Of a stretch of DNA of 52,534 nucleotides, positions 31,085-39,472 are shown one piece after another; positions within the stretch are counted from its first letter, which is position 1; every line of letters starts with the position of its first letter. Below the pieces are notes generated by a model. That model searched no databases. It was not told the DNA's origin and was given only the letters and a program-made list of their open reading frames with translations. The stretch is from Caryophanales bacterium UBA1624 (lineage in GTDB: Bacteria > Bacillota_I > Bacilli_A > RFN20 > CAG-826), in assembly GCA_002321395.1 (NCBI GenBank), contig DCMK01000068.1, positions 1 through 52,534 of the forward strand, read 5' to 3'. The translations under genes were made by a program, and so were the position numbers.

Positions 31085-31948
31085 TCATTTCTTCTTTTGC
31101 AGATAGAGGTCATAAACTTGGTTTTTCGGGACCCCGAATTGCAAGGCGGCCTCTTTGATGGCCTCTTTGCTTTTCTTGCCGCTTTGGATTTGTTCCTTGA
31201 GATAAGAAAGGATTCCTTCTTCGGAGAAAGAGGCTTTTTCCTCTTGGTTTTTATTCCCTTCCACGACGATCACCATCTCCCCGCGCAAAGTCCCTTCCTC
31301 TAAGGAGGCGAACTCCTCAAGCGTCCCGCGGATGATTTCTTCATGGGCTTTGGTTAGCTCTCGGGCGATGGTCGCTTTCCGCGGCCCGAAGGCTTCGAAC
31401 AAAGAAAGGAGGGTGCGGTGGATGCGGTGGGGGGATTCGTAGAAGATGATCGTTTCTTTTCGGGAGGATAATTCCTTAAGTTCTGCGTCTTTTTCGCTTT
31501 CTTTCGCCGGCAAAAAGCCCTCGAAATAGAAGTGTGAGGAATCTAGTCCGGAGACCGAAAGGGCATCCAGCGCGGCGGAGGGCCCGCTGGTGACGGAGAC
31601 TTTGATCCCCGCTTCCAGGCATTTGGCGACCAAACGTTGGCCGGGGTCAGAGAGGGTGGGGTATCCGGCGTCGGACATATAGCAGACTTTCTTCCCGCTT
31701 CGCAAAAGGGAGACGATCTTCTCCGCGGCTTCGTTTTCGTTGTGCTCGTGGCAGGAGATGAAGGGCTTGCGGATGGAGAAGTGGGCCATAAGCTGGCCTG
31801 AGTTGCGCGTGTCCTCGGCGGCGATGTAGTCGGTTTGCGAAAGGACCTCAAGGGCCCTTGGGGTCATTTCCGAAAGGTTTCCGATGGGGGTGGCGACGAG
31901 ATAAAGGAGAGGCGAATCCCCTTGGAAGTTCAATTCGCGGGGGGTCAT
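31085..31948 (-). CDS. rsmI: 16S rRNA (cytidine1402-2'-O)-methyltransferase RsmI
   Basis: SAM-dependent enzyme of the tetrapyrrole-methylase fold that 2'-O-methylates C1402 in the ribosomal decoding centre. The 287 residues show LYLVATPIGNLSEMTPRALEVL, AEDTRNSGQL, the SDAGYPTLSDPG loop, and TSGPSAALDAL. Later family stretches include FYESPHRI and RELTKAHEEIIRG. It is the last gene of the dnaX operon and overlaps ricT by four bases. Its stop is one base from the stop of the convergent YfhO gene, with no terminator between. Confidence 0.96.
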   Translation of the reverse strand: MTPRELNFQGDSPLLYLVATPIGNLSEMTPRALEVLSQTDYIAAEDTRNSGQLMAHFSIRKPFISCHEHNENEAAEKIVSLLRSGKKVCYMSDAGYPTLSDPGQRLVAKCLEAGIKVSVTSGPSAALDALSVSGLDSSHFYFEGFLPAKESEKDAELKELSSRKETIIFYESPHRIHRTLLSLFEAFGPRKATIARELTKAHEEIIRGTLEEFASLEEGTLRGEMVIVVEGNKNQEEKASFSEEGILSYLKEQIQSGKKSKEAIKEAALQFGVPKNQVYDLYLQKKK

Positions 31949-33090
31949 TTTCCGGAGTTTCCGTTCCCTTTGGCGTGATAGCCGCGGTGGGGGCGATAAC
32001 GGTGGGAGGGGTTCCTCGGTTTCCCTTGTTGAGCGTTGTCTTTGGGGTTTTGCCCTTGGGGCCCTCTTTCTTTACCGCGGTTTTGGTTGTTCCTTTGCCG
32101 GTCGCGGAAGTTCTCTTTCCCATTATTGGGGTTCTTCTTTCCGCTTTGGCCTTGGCTGTTAAAAGGCTTTTGTTCCTGCGGCATGGGCTTTAGCCCGGGG
32201 ATGTTGAAGTCGGGAAGCGTGTCTTCCTTGGGCTTTTCCACGGGCTTTTTGTACGTTCCGTTCATCATGGCTTGAACGTCTTCGAGGGAATAGGTTTTGA
32301 AATCGTCGCGGGTGGCGTTGGCCAGGCGAACGTTGCGGGAGATGATGTTGAAGGATTCGACGTGGTAGTCCCCTTCCTCCAAGTGGACGATGGTTCCGGG
32401 GCGGGGGAAATCTTTCTTCTCCACGTCGTAGGTTTCGTTCTCATAGGCCAGGCAGCAAATCAATTTGCCGCAGGGGCCGGAAAGCTTTTGGGTGTTGAGG
32501 GTCAGCATCTGATTTTTGGCCAAGGAGATGCCGATTGGCTGCGACCAAGTGAGGAAAGTGGAGCAGCAGAAAGGGAGGCCGCAGACGCCGATCCCTCCGA
32601 CTTGGCGGGCCCTTTCTCTGGGAGAGAGCTGATGAAATTCGATTCTTGCGTGAAGCAAAGGGGGCAGGATGCGAAGCAATTCGCGGAAATCGACGCGGTG
32701 CTCGGTGGAGGTATAGGTGATGGTGATCTTTGAGCCGTCCAAATTGTAATCGGCGTCCAATAGGTCCATGGGGAGGCCGAGCTTTTTGGCTTCGCGGTCC
32801 GTGATGGCCAAGGCTTTTTTGTCTTGCTCTAGGTTGAAGCGGTAGTCATCCATGTCGGCTTTGGTGGGTTTCCGGAGGATCGGCTTCAGCTGCAGGGGGG
32901 AATGATAAAGGGATTGTGACATGATCGGAGTGGAAACGGTGGCCATTTCAAAGCCGCTGGGGGTTTCCACGATGACGAAATCCCCTTGCTTCAAGTCGGA
33001 GAAATGGGTGGAGAAATAATAAGATTTTTCGGAATTGCGGAATTTGATTCCCACGAAATAGGAATCCTGGGTGATATCGTCCATGGTCAT
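31945..33090 (-). CDS. ricT: PSP1-domain protein RicT/YaaT with long basic, Asn/Gln-rich tail
   Basis: Member of the RicT (YaaT) family, which in Bacillus forms the iron-sulfur Y-complex with RicA and RicF, controlling mRNA processing by RNase Y. Residues 1-270 hold the PSP1 domain (YRFNLEQDKKA, YTSTEHRVDFRELLR) and the conserved cysteines in GVCGLPFCCSTFL and CGKLICCLAYE. Residues 275-381 form an extra tail rich in Asn, Gln, Gly, Pro, Arg and Lys (QRNNQNRGKERGPQGQNP), which I believe is longer than in Bacillus and looks RNA-binding. It sits between holB and rsmI, as in Bacillus, with ATGA overlaps on both sides. Confidence 0.92.
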   Translation of the reverse strand: MTMDDITQDSYFVGIKFRNSEKSYYFSTHFSDLKQGDFVIVETPSGFEMATVSTPIMSQSLYHSPLQLKPILRKPTKADMDDYRFNLEQDKKALAITDREAKKLGLPMDLLDADYNLDGSKITITYTSTEHRVDFRELLRILPPLLHARIEFHQLSPRERARQVGGIGVCGLPFCCSTFLTWSQPIGISLAKNQMLTLNTQKLSGPCGKLICCLAYENETYDVEKKDFPRPGTIVHLEEGDYHVESFNIISRNVRLANATRDDFKTYSLEDVQAMMNGTYKKPVEKPKEDTLPDFNIPGLKPMPQEQKPFNSQGQSGKKNPNNGKENFRDRQRNNQNRGKERGPQGQNPKDNAQQGKPRNPSHRYRPHRGYHAKGNGNSGK

Positions 33091-34064
33091 TCCTCCTTGA
33101 ATTGATGGAGCATGTGGAGAAGCAAAAGCCCCCCGTTGATGTTGGTGTCAGCCTCTTGGCGGGCGTTCATGACGCTGAGAAGAGCTTTGTTGGGATCGCC
33201 GGTCTTATCTAAGACCGCGCGGCTCATTTTACCATAAGAAGCAAGTTTCAAAGGCGTTCCGTACTTCCAGGCGAGGACGTCTTCGTAGAAAAAGGTCAAG
33301 AATTCCAGAAATTCCTTTAAAGCGGGACGTTCCTTCAAAAGGGGGATGGCTGTGTTTTCCGCTGCAAAGCGAGCTTCCGGCATCCCTTTTTGGAGGGATG
33401 CGACGACTTCTTCAAAAGCCATTTTGGCGTTTTGATAGGTTTTGGATTGAGCCCCTTCTCGAATAAAGGTCAGGTCATTGGCCAAAAAAGAAAGGAGTTC
33501 TGCGTCTTTTTCTTCGACTCCTTCTTTTTTGCATTCTTGCAAAACCTCCTCGCGGGGGGTCAGCTTCAAACGAAGCGTTTGGCAGCGGGATACGATCGTT
33601 GGCAGGACTTTGGCTTCGTTGCGAGTCGTCAGGATTGCATAGGCGCAGGGATTGGGCTCTTCCAAGAATTTGAGAAGACTGTTCTCCGCTTCCGGGGTCA
33701 TCCCTTCCACGCAGTGGATGAGGTAGACCATGATCCCTTTGCTTTCCAAAGGCGTTTGCTCGAAATAATGGATTAGGGATTGAACGTCATCTTTTTTGAT
33801 GGATCCTTCGCTGCCGTCGTAGAAGCGGTAGTCGGGATAATCTCCCTTTTCGATTCTGCGGCACGTTTCGCACTCTTGATCGGCCAAAGGGTTCGGAGAA
33901 TCGCAGAGGATGGATTTTGCCAGATATTCGCCGACCTGCTGCAGCGGGGTCCCGTTTTCGCCGACCAAAAGATAGGCGTGGGCCAAGCGGTTCTGCTTCA
34001 AGGCGCGGGAAAATGTCTGGAAGAGGACGCTTTGCTTTTCTTGCAGGTAGGCGGATAGGTTCAT
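33087..34064 (-). CDS. holB: DNA polymerase III delta' subunit
   Basis: Clamp-loader subunit of 325 residues. It is AAA+-related (AHAYLLVGENGT) but the P-loop lacks the GKT lysine, as expected for delta', which does not hydrolyse ATP. Paired cysteines of the zinc module appear (CDSPNPLADQECETC). The helper segment AENSLLKFLEEPNPCAYAILTT and sensor SRCQTLRL (SRC motif, arginine finger) are typical. Overlaps tmk and ricT by four bases each. The call rests on both the motifs and the conserved gene order tmk-holB-ricT. Confidence 0.94.
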   Translation of the reverse strand: MNLSAYLQEKQSVLFQTFSRALKQNRLAHAYLLVGENGTPLQQVGEYLAKSILCDSPNPLADQECETCRRIEKGDYPDYRFYDGSEGSIKKDDVQSLIHYFEQTPLESKGIMVYLIHCVEGMTPEAENSLLKFLEEPNPCAYAILTTRNEAKVLPTIVSRCQTLRLKLTPREEVLQECKKEGVEEKDAELLSFLANDLTFIREGAQSKTYQNAKMAFEEVVASLQKGMPEARFAAENTAIPLLKERPALKEFLEFLTFFYEDVLAWKYGTPLKLASYGKMSRAVLDKTGDPNKALLSVMNARQEADTNINGGLLLLHMLHQFKEE

Positions 34065-34681
34065 AATTTTTTCTGAATGGCCGCGAAGACGGCGTTTGCG
34101 ACTTCCTCTTTGGATTTCGAGGCATCGATGACGACGTAGCGGTCTTTGAATTTTCGGGCTAGGTCTAAGAAGGCTTTCCTCACGCTTTGATGAAAGGAGA
34201 GCTTCTCTAGGTCAAGCCGGTTCACTTCTCTCCCCGAATTGGAGGCGATGCGCTGAAGCCCCTGTTCCGGATCAAGGTCGAAGAAGAAGGTCAGATCCGG
34301 GTATTGGCCTTCGGTCGCGTATTCGTTGATGCGCAGGATTTCTTCCACGCCGAGCCCGCGCGCGACGCCCTGGTAAGCGAGAGAGGAATCCAGGAAGCGG
34401 TCGCACAAAACGATTTTCCCTTCTTTCAAAGCGGGCCAGATCTTCTGGACCAAATGCTGACGTCGGCTGGCCGCATAAAGCAAAGCCTCCGTCCTTGGAT
34501 CCATATCCGTATTGGCTTTGTTGAGGATCACCTCGCGGATTTGCTCGGAGATGGGGGTTCCGCCCGGCTCGCGGGTGAGGATGGTTTGGTACCCCTTGTC
34601 CAAAAGCATTTGGTTTACTCTTTTCAGGGCCGTCGTTTTCCCCGACCCTTCTCCGCCTTCGAACGTGATGAACAAACTCAT
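34061..34681 (-). CDS. tmk: Thymidylate kinase
   Basis: Phosphorylates dTMP to dTDP for DNA synthesis. The 206 residues have the P-loop EGGEGSGKTT (8-17), the REPGGTPISEQIREV substrate segment, the DR motif in LCDRFLDSSLAYQG, and the LID region. Length is typical. Overlaps recR and holB by four bases in the dnaX operon. Confidence 0.97.
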   Translation of the reverse strand: MSLFITFEGGEGSGKTTALKRVNQMLLDKGYQTILTREPGGTPISEQIREVILNKANTDMDPRTEALLYAASRRQHLVQKIWPALKEGKIVLCDRFLDSSLAYQGVARGLGVEEILRINEYATEGQYPDLTFFFDLDPEQGLQRIASNSGREVNRLDLEKLSFHQSVRKAFLDLARKFKDRYVVIDASKSKEEVANAVFAAIQKKL

Positions 34682-35274
34682 AGTTTTCTCCTGCCTTCCA
34701 AGGCTTTGCTCAAAGTCAAGGAATCCGCGTAGTCGAGCGATGCCCCCATGGGGAGCCCATAGGCCAAGCGGGTGACGTTGACGCCTTGCTTTTGCAATAG
34801 GCGCGCTAAGAAGAGGGCGGTGGTTTCCCCTTCGATGGTTGGATTGGTCGCCAAAATGACTTCCTTGATGCCTTCGGTTTTGATGCGTTCCAAAAGCAAA
34901 TCGACGTTCAGGTCTTCTGGGCCCATGCCTTTGGCGGGGGAGATGACTCCATTCAAGACGTGGTAAACCCCATTGAAGTCCTGAAGCTTTTCAAAAGGCA
35001 AGGCGTCCTTCGGATAGCTGACCACGATGCATGTGGAGTGGTCGCGGGAGGGATCGGAGCAGATTTCGCAAAGATCGTTTTCCGCGTAGAGTCCGCAGCG
35101 CGGGCATTTGTGGATTTTGCGCTTCGCATCGGCGATGGCTTGGGCGAACTCAAGGGCGTCTTCCTCCTTCATCTCCAAAATGGAATAGGCCATGCGCTCC
35201 GCGCTTTTCTTACCGACTCCCGGCAGCTTCGAAAAGGAGTCCACCAGGGCGAGATAGCTTTGGAGCTCTTTCAT
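34678..35274 (-). CDS. recR: Recombination mediator RecR
   Basis: Works with RecO (and RecF) to load RecA at gaps and stalled forks. The 198 residues contain the N-terminal helix-hairpin-helix (KLPGVGKKSAERMA), a four-cysteine zinc finger (C57, C60, C69, C72), and the Toprim domain (TCIVVSYPKDALPFEK, ATNPTIEGETTA). Its ATG overlaps the ebfC stop by one base (TAATG). It is placed between ebfC and tmk, the usual Firmicutes arrangement. Confidence 0.97.
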   Translation of the reverse strand: MKELQSYLALVDSFSKLPGVGKKSAERMAYSILEMKEEDALEFAQAIADAKRKIHKCPRCGLYAENDLCEICSDPSRDHSTCIVVSYPKDALPFEKLQDFNGVYHVLNGVISPAKGMGPEDLNVDLLLERIKTEGIKEVILATNPTIEGETTALFLARLLQKQGVNVTRLAYGLPMGASLDYADSLTLSKALEGRRKL

Positions 35275-35573
35275 TAGAACAAGCCTCTTTGGCCCGTGAT
35301 TTTTTCTTCGATTTCCTCGTTGGCCTTGTCGATTTGCTCGAAGGCGTCATTGAGGGCGAGGACGATGGCTTCTTCCAGCATTTCCTTGTTCTCAGGATCC
35401 AAGGCGTCTTTGTCGATGCGGAGGGACTTGATGCTGCGGTTGCCCAAGACGATGGCTTCGACCATGCCATTCTTCTCAACCTTGAATTCCTTGCTTTCCA
35501 ACTCGGCGTGGGCTTTCTGCAACTCGCGTTGCATCCTTTGAGCCTGCTGGATCATTTGCTGCATTTGGTTCAT
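35274..35573 (-). CDS. ebfC: Nucleoid-associated protein YbaB/EbfC
   Basis: Small dimeric DNA-binding protein, 99 residues, that helps organise the chromosome. It begins MNQMQQMIQQAQRMQRELQKA, a Met/Gln-rich helix characteristic of the family, followed by NGMVEAIVLGNRSIKSLRID and a C-terminal helix. Shine-Dalgarno AAGGAG lies seven bases before the ATG. Located between dnaX and recR, as usual. Confidence 0.95.
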   Translation of the reverse strand: MNQMQQMIQQAQRMQRELQKAHAELESKEFKVEKNGMVEAIVLGNRSIKSLRIDKDALDPENKEMLEEAIVLALNDAFEQIDKANEEIEEKITGQRGLF

Positions 35574-35595
35574 GTTCTATCTCCTTTATATTGGG

Positions 35596-37434
35596 TTAAC
35601 GGGGTAATTTGAGCTCGATGTCTTCCGGGCGAGGGAGTTTTCCAATCTGCGACAATCCGAAGTACTTGCTTTGGATTCGGTTGGAGTCCTGCCGGTCGAG
35701 GCCGAAGAGGAACACCTTCCTCCCAAGCACTTTCTCGACGAGCTTTCCGAGGACCTTCTGATTTTCTTTGAGGTTTGACCTTTCCTTCAGGCGGGTGAAG
35801 TTAAAGTTGATCAAGAGGGCATCTTGGCAAAGGCAGAAGGGCCGGGCTTGGGCGAGCAGGGCGGCGGCATCTCCGCATTTGGGGTCGAGCTTCATGGTTT
35901 CGAATTCGCCCCAGCGTGTCAATAGGGCGTGCCTTTCCGCTTTGAATTTGGCGCCGAGAACCATGATTTGCACGACGGTATCATCGTCCAGCGAGATGGC
36001 TTGCCCCTCTCCAGATAGGCTTTTGGCGCTGCTGGGCGGGGTGATTTCTTTGGATGCATCCTCTTTTTTGGGCTCTTCAACGGGTTTTTGAGGCGCGGCC
36101 GTCGGCTCGGCTTTCTTTGGAGTCGGGACGGGTTTTTCGCTAGCCAATGAGGAGTCTTCGAACAGGAAGGAAGGGGGTTGATCCCCTTGATAGATGTCGC
36201 CGGAGTCCGGATCGTAATCTTTTTTGGGCTCTTCTTTCTTCACCACGGGTTTTGGGGCTTCCGCAACGGGGGCGGGGATGGGCTTTTGGGCTGGTTCAAG
36301 AGCTTGGGCCGTTTTGCTGGGCGCGGGTTTTTGCGGGGCGGGCTCGTCTTGGCTTTCGGAGAAGAAAGAGCACATTTGAAGGGCGGTGAGCTCAAAGAGG
36401 GAACGGACGTTGGAAACGGACTTCGCATTGATTTGGGTTTGCAGCAGCAAATCGATCATTTGATTGGCTTTCTTGGCGGAGATTCGGCTGCAAAGGTCTT
36501 CCGCGTCTTCTTTTTTCAATACGGTGCAAAGGTCGATTCTCTTGGTTCTTCCGTAGATCAAAACGTCTTTAAGAATATCCAAAAGGGATCCGATGAGGCG
36601 TTTGATATCGATGCCAGAGGATAAAAAGGAGTTGAGTTTTGCGATGGTATTGACGACGTCGGCTTGGCAAATGCTATTCAGGAATGCCACTTTTTCTTTT
36701 GTGGAGGCGAGGCCGAACACGGACAGGACGTCTTGCTGACGGAGAGAATTCCCGCCAAAGGCGAGGACCTGATCCAAGATGGAAAGGGCGTCCCTCATTC
36801 CTCCGTCAGATAGATCGATGATGGAATCGATGGCCTCCTCGTCATAAGAAGCGCCTTCTTTTCCCAAGATCTCCTTCAGCTTTGCTTTCATGTCTTTGGG
36901 ATCGATTTTTCCGAAGTCATAGCGTTGGCAGCGGGAGAGAATGGTCGGAAGAACTTTATTGGGCTCGGTCGTGGCCAAGATGAAAATGACGTGCTCCGGG
37001 GGCTCTTCTAGTGTTTTCAGCAAAGCGTTGAAGGCGCCTTGGGACATCATGTGGACTTCGTCGATGATGTAAATCTTGTATCTTCCGCGAATGGGGGAAT
37101 AGTTGACCCTTTCGATGAGCTCGCGAACCTGATCCACCCCGTTGTTGCTGGCCGCGTCGATTTCGACGACGTCTGGGTGGGAGCCGTTATTCAAAGCGAT
37201 GCAATTGGAACATTTGTTGCATTGGTGGCCTTCGCCTTCTTCGCAGTTAAGGGCTTTGGCAAATAGGCGCGCCATTGTGGTTTTTCCGGTTCCGCGAGGG
37301 CCGCAAAAAAGGTAGGCGTGGGCGATTTTGCCAGTAGAAATCGAATTCTGCAGGGTGCGGACGATCACTTGCTGGCCTGCGACTTCCTCGAAAGTTTGGG
37401 GCCTATATTTGTTGTAAAGCGCGGTATAGGGCAT
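35596..37434 (-). CDS. dnaX: DNA polymerase III subunit gamma/tau
   Basis: Clamp-loader ATPase of 612 residues. The P-loop is GPRGTGKT (45-52), the zinc module has C64, C72, C75 and C78, the Walker B is IIDEVHMMS and sensor 1/arginine finger are in LATTEPNKVLPTILSRCQ. Residues about 365-480 are a Pro/Lys/Ala/Glu-rich linker, followed by a C-terminal tau domain that would contact the polymerase and helicase. A TATAAT box (minus strand 37449-37444) is nine bases before the ATG, without Shine-Dalgarno. It is the first gene of the operon running to rsmI; no SRP RNA gene precedes it here. Confidence 0.97.
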   Translation of the reverse strand: MPYTALYNKYRPQTFEEVAGQQVIVRTLQNSISTGKIAHAYLFCGPRGTGKTTMARLFAKALNCEEGEGHQCNKCSNCIALNNGSHPDVVEIDAASNNGVDQVRELIERVNYSPIRGRYKIYIIDEVHMMSQGAFNALLKTLEEPPEHVIFILATTEPNKVLPTILSRCQRYDFGKIDPKDMKAKLKEILGKEGASYDEEAIDSIIDLSDGGMRDALSILDQVLAFGGNSLRQQDVLSVFGLASTKEKVAFLNSICQADVVNTIAKLNSFLSSGIDIKRLIGSLLDILKDVLIYGRTKRIDLCTVLKKEDAEDLCSRISAKKANQMIDLLLQTQINAKSVSNVRSLFELTALQMCSFFSESQDEPAPQKPAPSKTAQALEPAQKPIPAPVAEAPKPVVKKEEPKKDYDPDSGDIYQGDQPPSFLFEDSSLASEKPVPTPKKAEPTAAPQKPVEEPKKEDASKEITPPSSAKSLSGEGQAISLDDDTVVQIMVLGAKFKAERHALLTRWGEFETMKLDPKCGDAAALLAQARPFCLCQDALLINFNFTRLKERSNLKENQKVLGKLVEKVLGRKVFLFGLDRQDSNRIQSKYFGLSQIGKLPRPEDIELKLPR

Positions 37435-37443
37435 AGCATTAGA

Positions 37444-37516
37444 ATTATATCTATCTTGGCTCCCCCTTCCTAGGCCTAATCAAAGATTAGGAGAGGCATC
37501 TTGCCCATGATATAAT
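37444..37516. promoter_or_regulatory. Divergent dnaX/prfA promoters with a central inverted repeat
   Basis: Minus strand: TATAAT at 37449-37444, nine bases before the dnaX ATG. Plus strand: TGATATAAT with the hexamer at 37511-37516, eleven bases before the prfA ATG. Neither has a Shine-Dalgarno sequence. Between them CCTAATC (37475-37481), AAA, GATTAGG (37485-37491) is a perfect 7-base inverted repeat placed upstream of both promoters, a possible shared operator. Confidence 0.55.
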
Positions 37517-37527
37517 GGCCCGCGTTT

Positions 37528-38631
37528 ATGGAAGAAAGCATGCGCACAAGGCTTGAAATCACTCAAGCTAGACTCAGCCAAATCGAGCGGGAGCTCTCGG
37601 ACGAATCCATTGGGAATGACTTGCCGAAACTCACGAAGCTGACCAAAGAAAGAGCCAATTTGGAGCCTATTGTGCTCAAATTCAAAGAATATTTGAAACA
37701 GGAAGGGAACTACAAAGACAGCTTTGCTTTGGAGGAAACCGGGGATCCGGAGATGCTCGAGCTCGCCAAGGAAGAAAGAAAAGCCAGCTCGGAGGAAATG
37801 GAGAAACTCGAGGGCGACCTCCGGCTTCTTTTGGTTCCCAAAGACCCCAACGACGATAAGAACATCATCGTGGAGATCCGCGGGGCGGTCGGCGGAGATG
37901 AAGCGAACCTCTTCGCGGGAGATTTGCTCCACATGTATGCCAAATACGCGGAACGGCAGGGATGGAGCCTGAAGCTTTTGGATGCTTCGTTGGGGGCCGC
38001 TGGGGGATACGCTTCGGTATCCTTTATGATAAAAGGGGACGCCGTTTACTCAAAAATGAAGTTCGAAAGCGGGGCTCATCGCGTCCAAAGGGTCCCGAAG
38101 ACGGAATCTCAAGGAAGAATCCATACCTCGACCGCGACCGTTTTGGTGATGCCGGAAGCGGAGGAAGTCGACGTTCACATCAATCCTTCCGATTTGAAGA
38201 TCGATACCTACCATTCCCAAGGCGCGGGTGGGCAAAACGTCAATAAAACCGAATCGGCGGTGCGCATCACCCATCTTCCGACCGGGCTGGTCGTGGCTTG
38301 CCAAACGGAGAAAGCCCAGCTGCAAAACAAAGAAATCGCTATGCAGATGATCCGGGCGAAAGTCGCGTCTTACTTCCAAGAAAAAGAAGATTCCAAAAGG
38401 GCTCAGGAGAGGAAGCTGAAAGTTGGGACGGGGGAGCGATCTGAAAAAATTCGCACCTATAACTACCCCCAAAACCGCGTGACCGACCACCGCATTGGCT
38501 TCACGATCAACCAGCTGGATCGGGTGATGGAAGGGGAGCTGGAACCGGTGATCGACGCTTTGATCCATTTCGACCAAGAGCAGAAAATGCTGGAAGAAGG
38601 AAAGGAAGAGGCCCATGCCGAAAATCGCTGA
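37528..38631 (+). CDS. prfA: Peptide chain release factor 1
   Basis: Terminates translation at UAA and UAG. The 367 residues have the catalytic GGQ (234-236, in GAGGQNVNKTES) and the codon-recognition region containing GAHRVQRVPKTESQGRIHTS, where the RF1 tripeptide region follows. The family C terminus (YNYPQNRVTDHRI) is present. The ATG follows a TATAAT box by eleven bases and lacks a Shine-Dalgarno sequence. The gene overlaps prmC, which methylates the GGQ glutamine, by 17 bases. Confidence 0.96.
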   Translation: MEESMRTRLEITQARLSQIERELSDESIGNDLPKLTKLTKERANLEPIVLKFKEYLKQEGNYKDSFALEETGDPEMLELAKEERKASSEEMEKLEGDLRLLLVPKDPNDDKNIIVEIRGAVGGDEANLFAGDLLHMYAKYAERQGWSLKLLDASLGAAGGYASVSFMIKGDAVYSKMKFESGAHRVQRVPKTESQGRIHTSTATVLVMPEAEEVDVHINPSDLKIDTYHSQGAGGQNVNKTESAVRITHLPTGLVVACQTEKAQLQNKEIAMQMIRAKVASYFQEKEDSKRAQERKLKVGTGERSEKIRTYNYPQNRVTDHRIGFTINQLDRVMEGELEPVIDALIHFDQEQKMLEEGKEEAHAENR

Positions 38632-39460
38632 GGTTTATAACGCCGCCCTCGCCAAAGGGAAGGACGTTGGGGTTTATTCCAACGACGTCCGGACCCTCAT
38701 CGCCAAGGACAATGGCTTCAAAGAGCCGATCGACACATTGTTTTATCGCGACTCTGAAATGAAGAATTACCCCTTGTTCCAAAAGCAATTTGAGCGGCTT
38801 TTGCGGGGAGAACCGGTTGAATACATCATCGAGGAAGCTTCTTTTTTGCAATTTCGTTTGCACGTTGATCGGCGTGTTTTGATTCCGCGGATGGAAACGC
38901 AAGAACTGGTTTCGAAGATCTCGGAGCAAATCAGTAAATGGTACGATCCGCGAAATTACCTCGTCTGTGCCGACATCGGAACCGGGTCCGGTGCGATCGC
39001 GATCGCCCTCAAATCGCTGTTCCCAAATTGGCTGGTGACAGCTTCCGATCTATCTTACGATGCCTTGGAAGTGGCCCGCGGCAACATCCAAAAATACAAT
39101 TTGGGGATCCATACTCTGCAAGGGGATTCTTTGGAGCCCTTCATCCGAGAGAAGATGAACCTTGATATTTTGGTGAGCAATCCGCCCTATATCCTGCATC
39201 CAGAGGAGACGCAGGAATCGGTGAAGAACTTCGAACCGGGATCGGCTCTGTGGCTTGATAAAAGCAACTCGGTCTATGAGAAAATCTTCCGAGATGTACA
39301 TCTTGTGAAAAAAGGCGATTTGCTGATGTGTTTCGAAATTGGCTATGATTTGGAAGATTATCTCACTGAGCTGATGAGAAAATATCTTACGGATTACGAG
39401 TATTCCTTTGAGAAAGATCTCAACGGATTGACCCGTTTCCTGTTCGTGAATCTTCATTGA
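38615..39460 (+). CDS. prmC: Release factor glutamine methyltransferase PrmC
   Basis: Methylates the GGQ glutamine of release factors using SAM. The 281 residues include the N-terminal substrate-binding domain (LLRGEPVEYIIEEASFLQFRLHVD), IPRMETQELV, the SAM motif ADIGTGSGAIAIAL and the catalytic NPPY (189-192). A Shine-Dalgarno sequence lies inside the 3' end of prfA, with which it overlaps by 17 bases. Length is typical. Confidence 0.95.
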   Translation: MPKIAEVYNAALAKGKDVGVYSNDVRTLIAKDNGFKEPIDTLFYRDSEMKNYPLFQKQFERLLRGEPVEYIIEEASFLQFRLHVDRRVLIPRMETQELVSKISEQISKWYDPRNYLVCADIGTGSGAIAIALKSLFPNWLVTASDLSYDALEVARGNIQKYNLGIHTLQGDSLEPFIREKMNLDILVSNPPYILHPEETQESVKNFEPGSALWLDKSNSVYEKIFRDVHLVKKGDLLMCFEIGYDLEDYLTELMRKYLTDYEYSFEKDLNGLTRFLFVNLH

Positions 39461-39472
39461 AGGAGTGTGACC

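Noticed and set aside
36222..36232. A6 run in dnaX that could cause frameshifting to make gamma
   Set aside because: Neither shifted frame meets an early stop, no stem-loop is obvious, and the run codes for an ordinary PKK in the linker.
37435..37527. SRP RNA gene upstream of dnaX, as in many Firmicutes
   Set aside because: The gap is only 93 bases and holds two promoters and an inverted repeat; no SRP RNA core sequence is visible.
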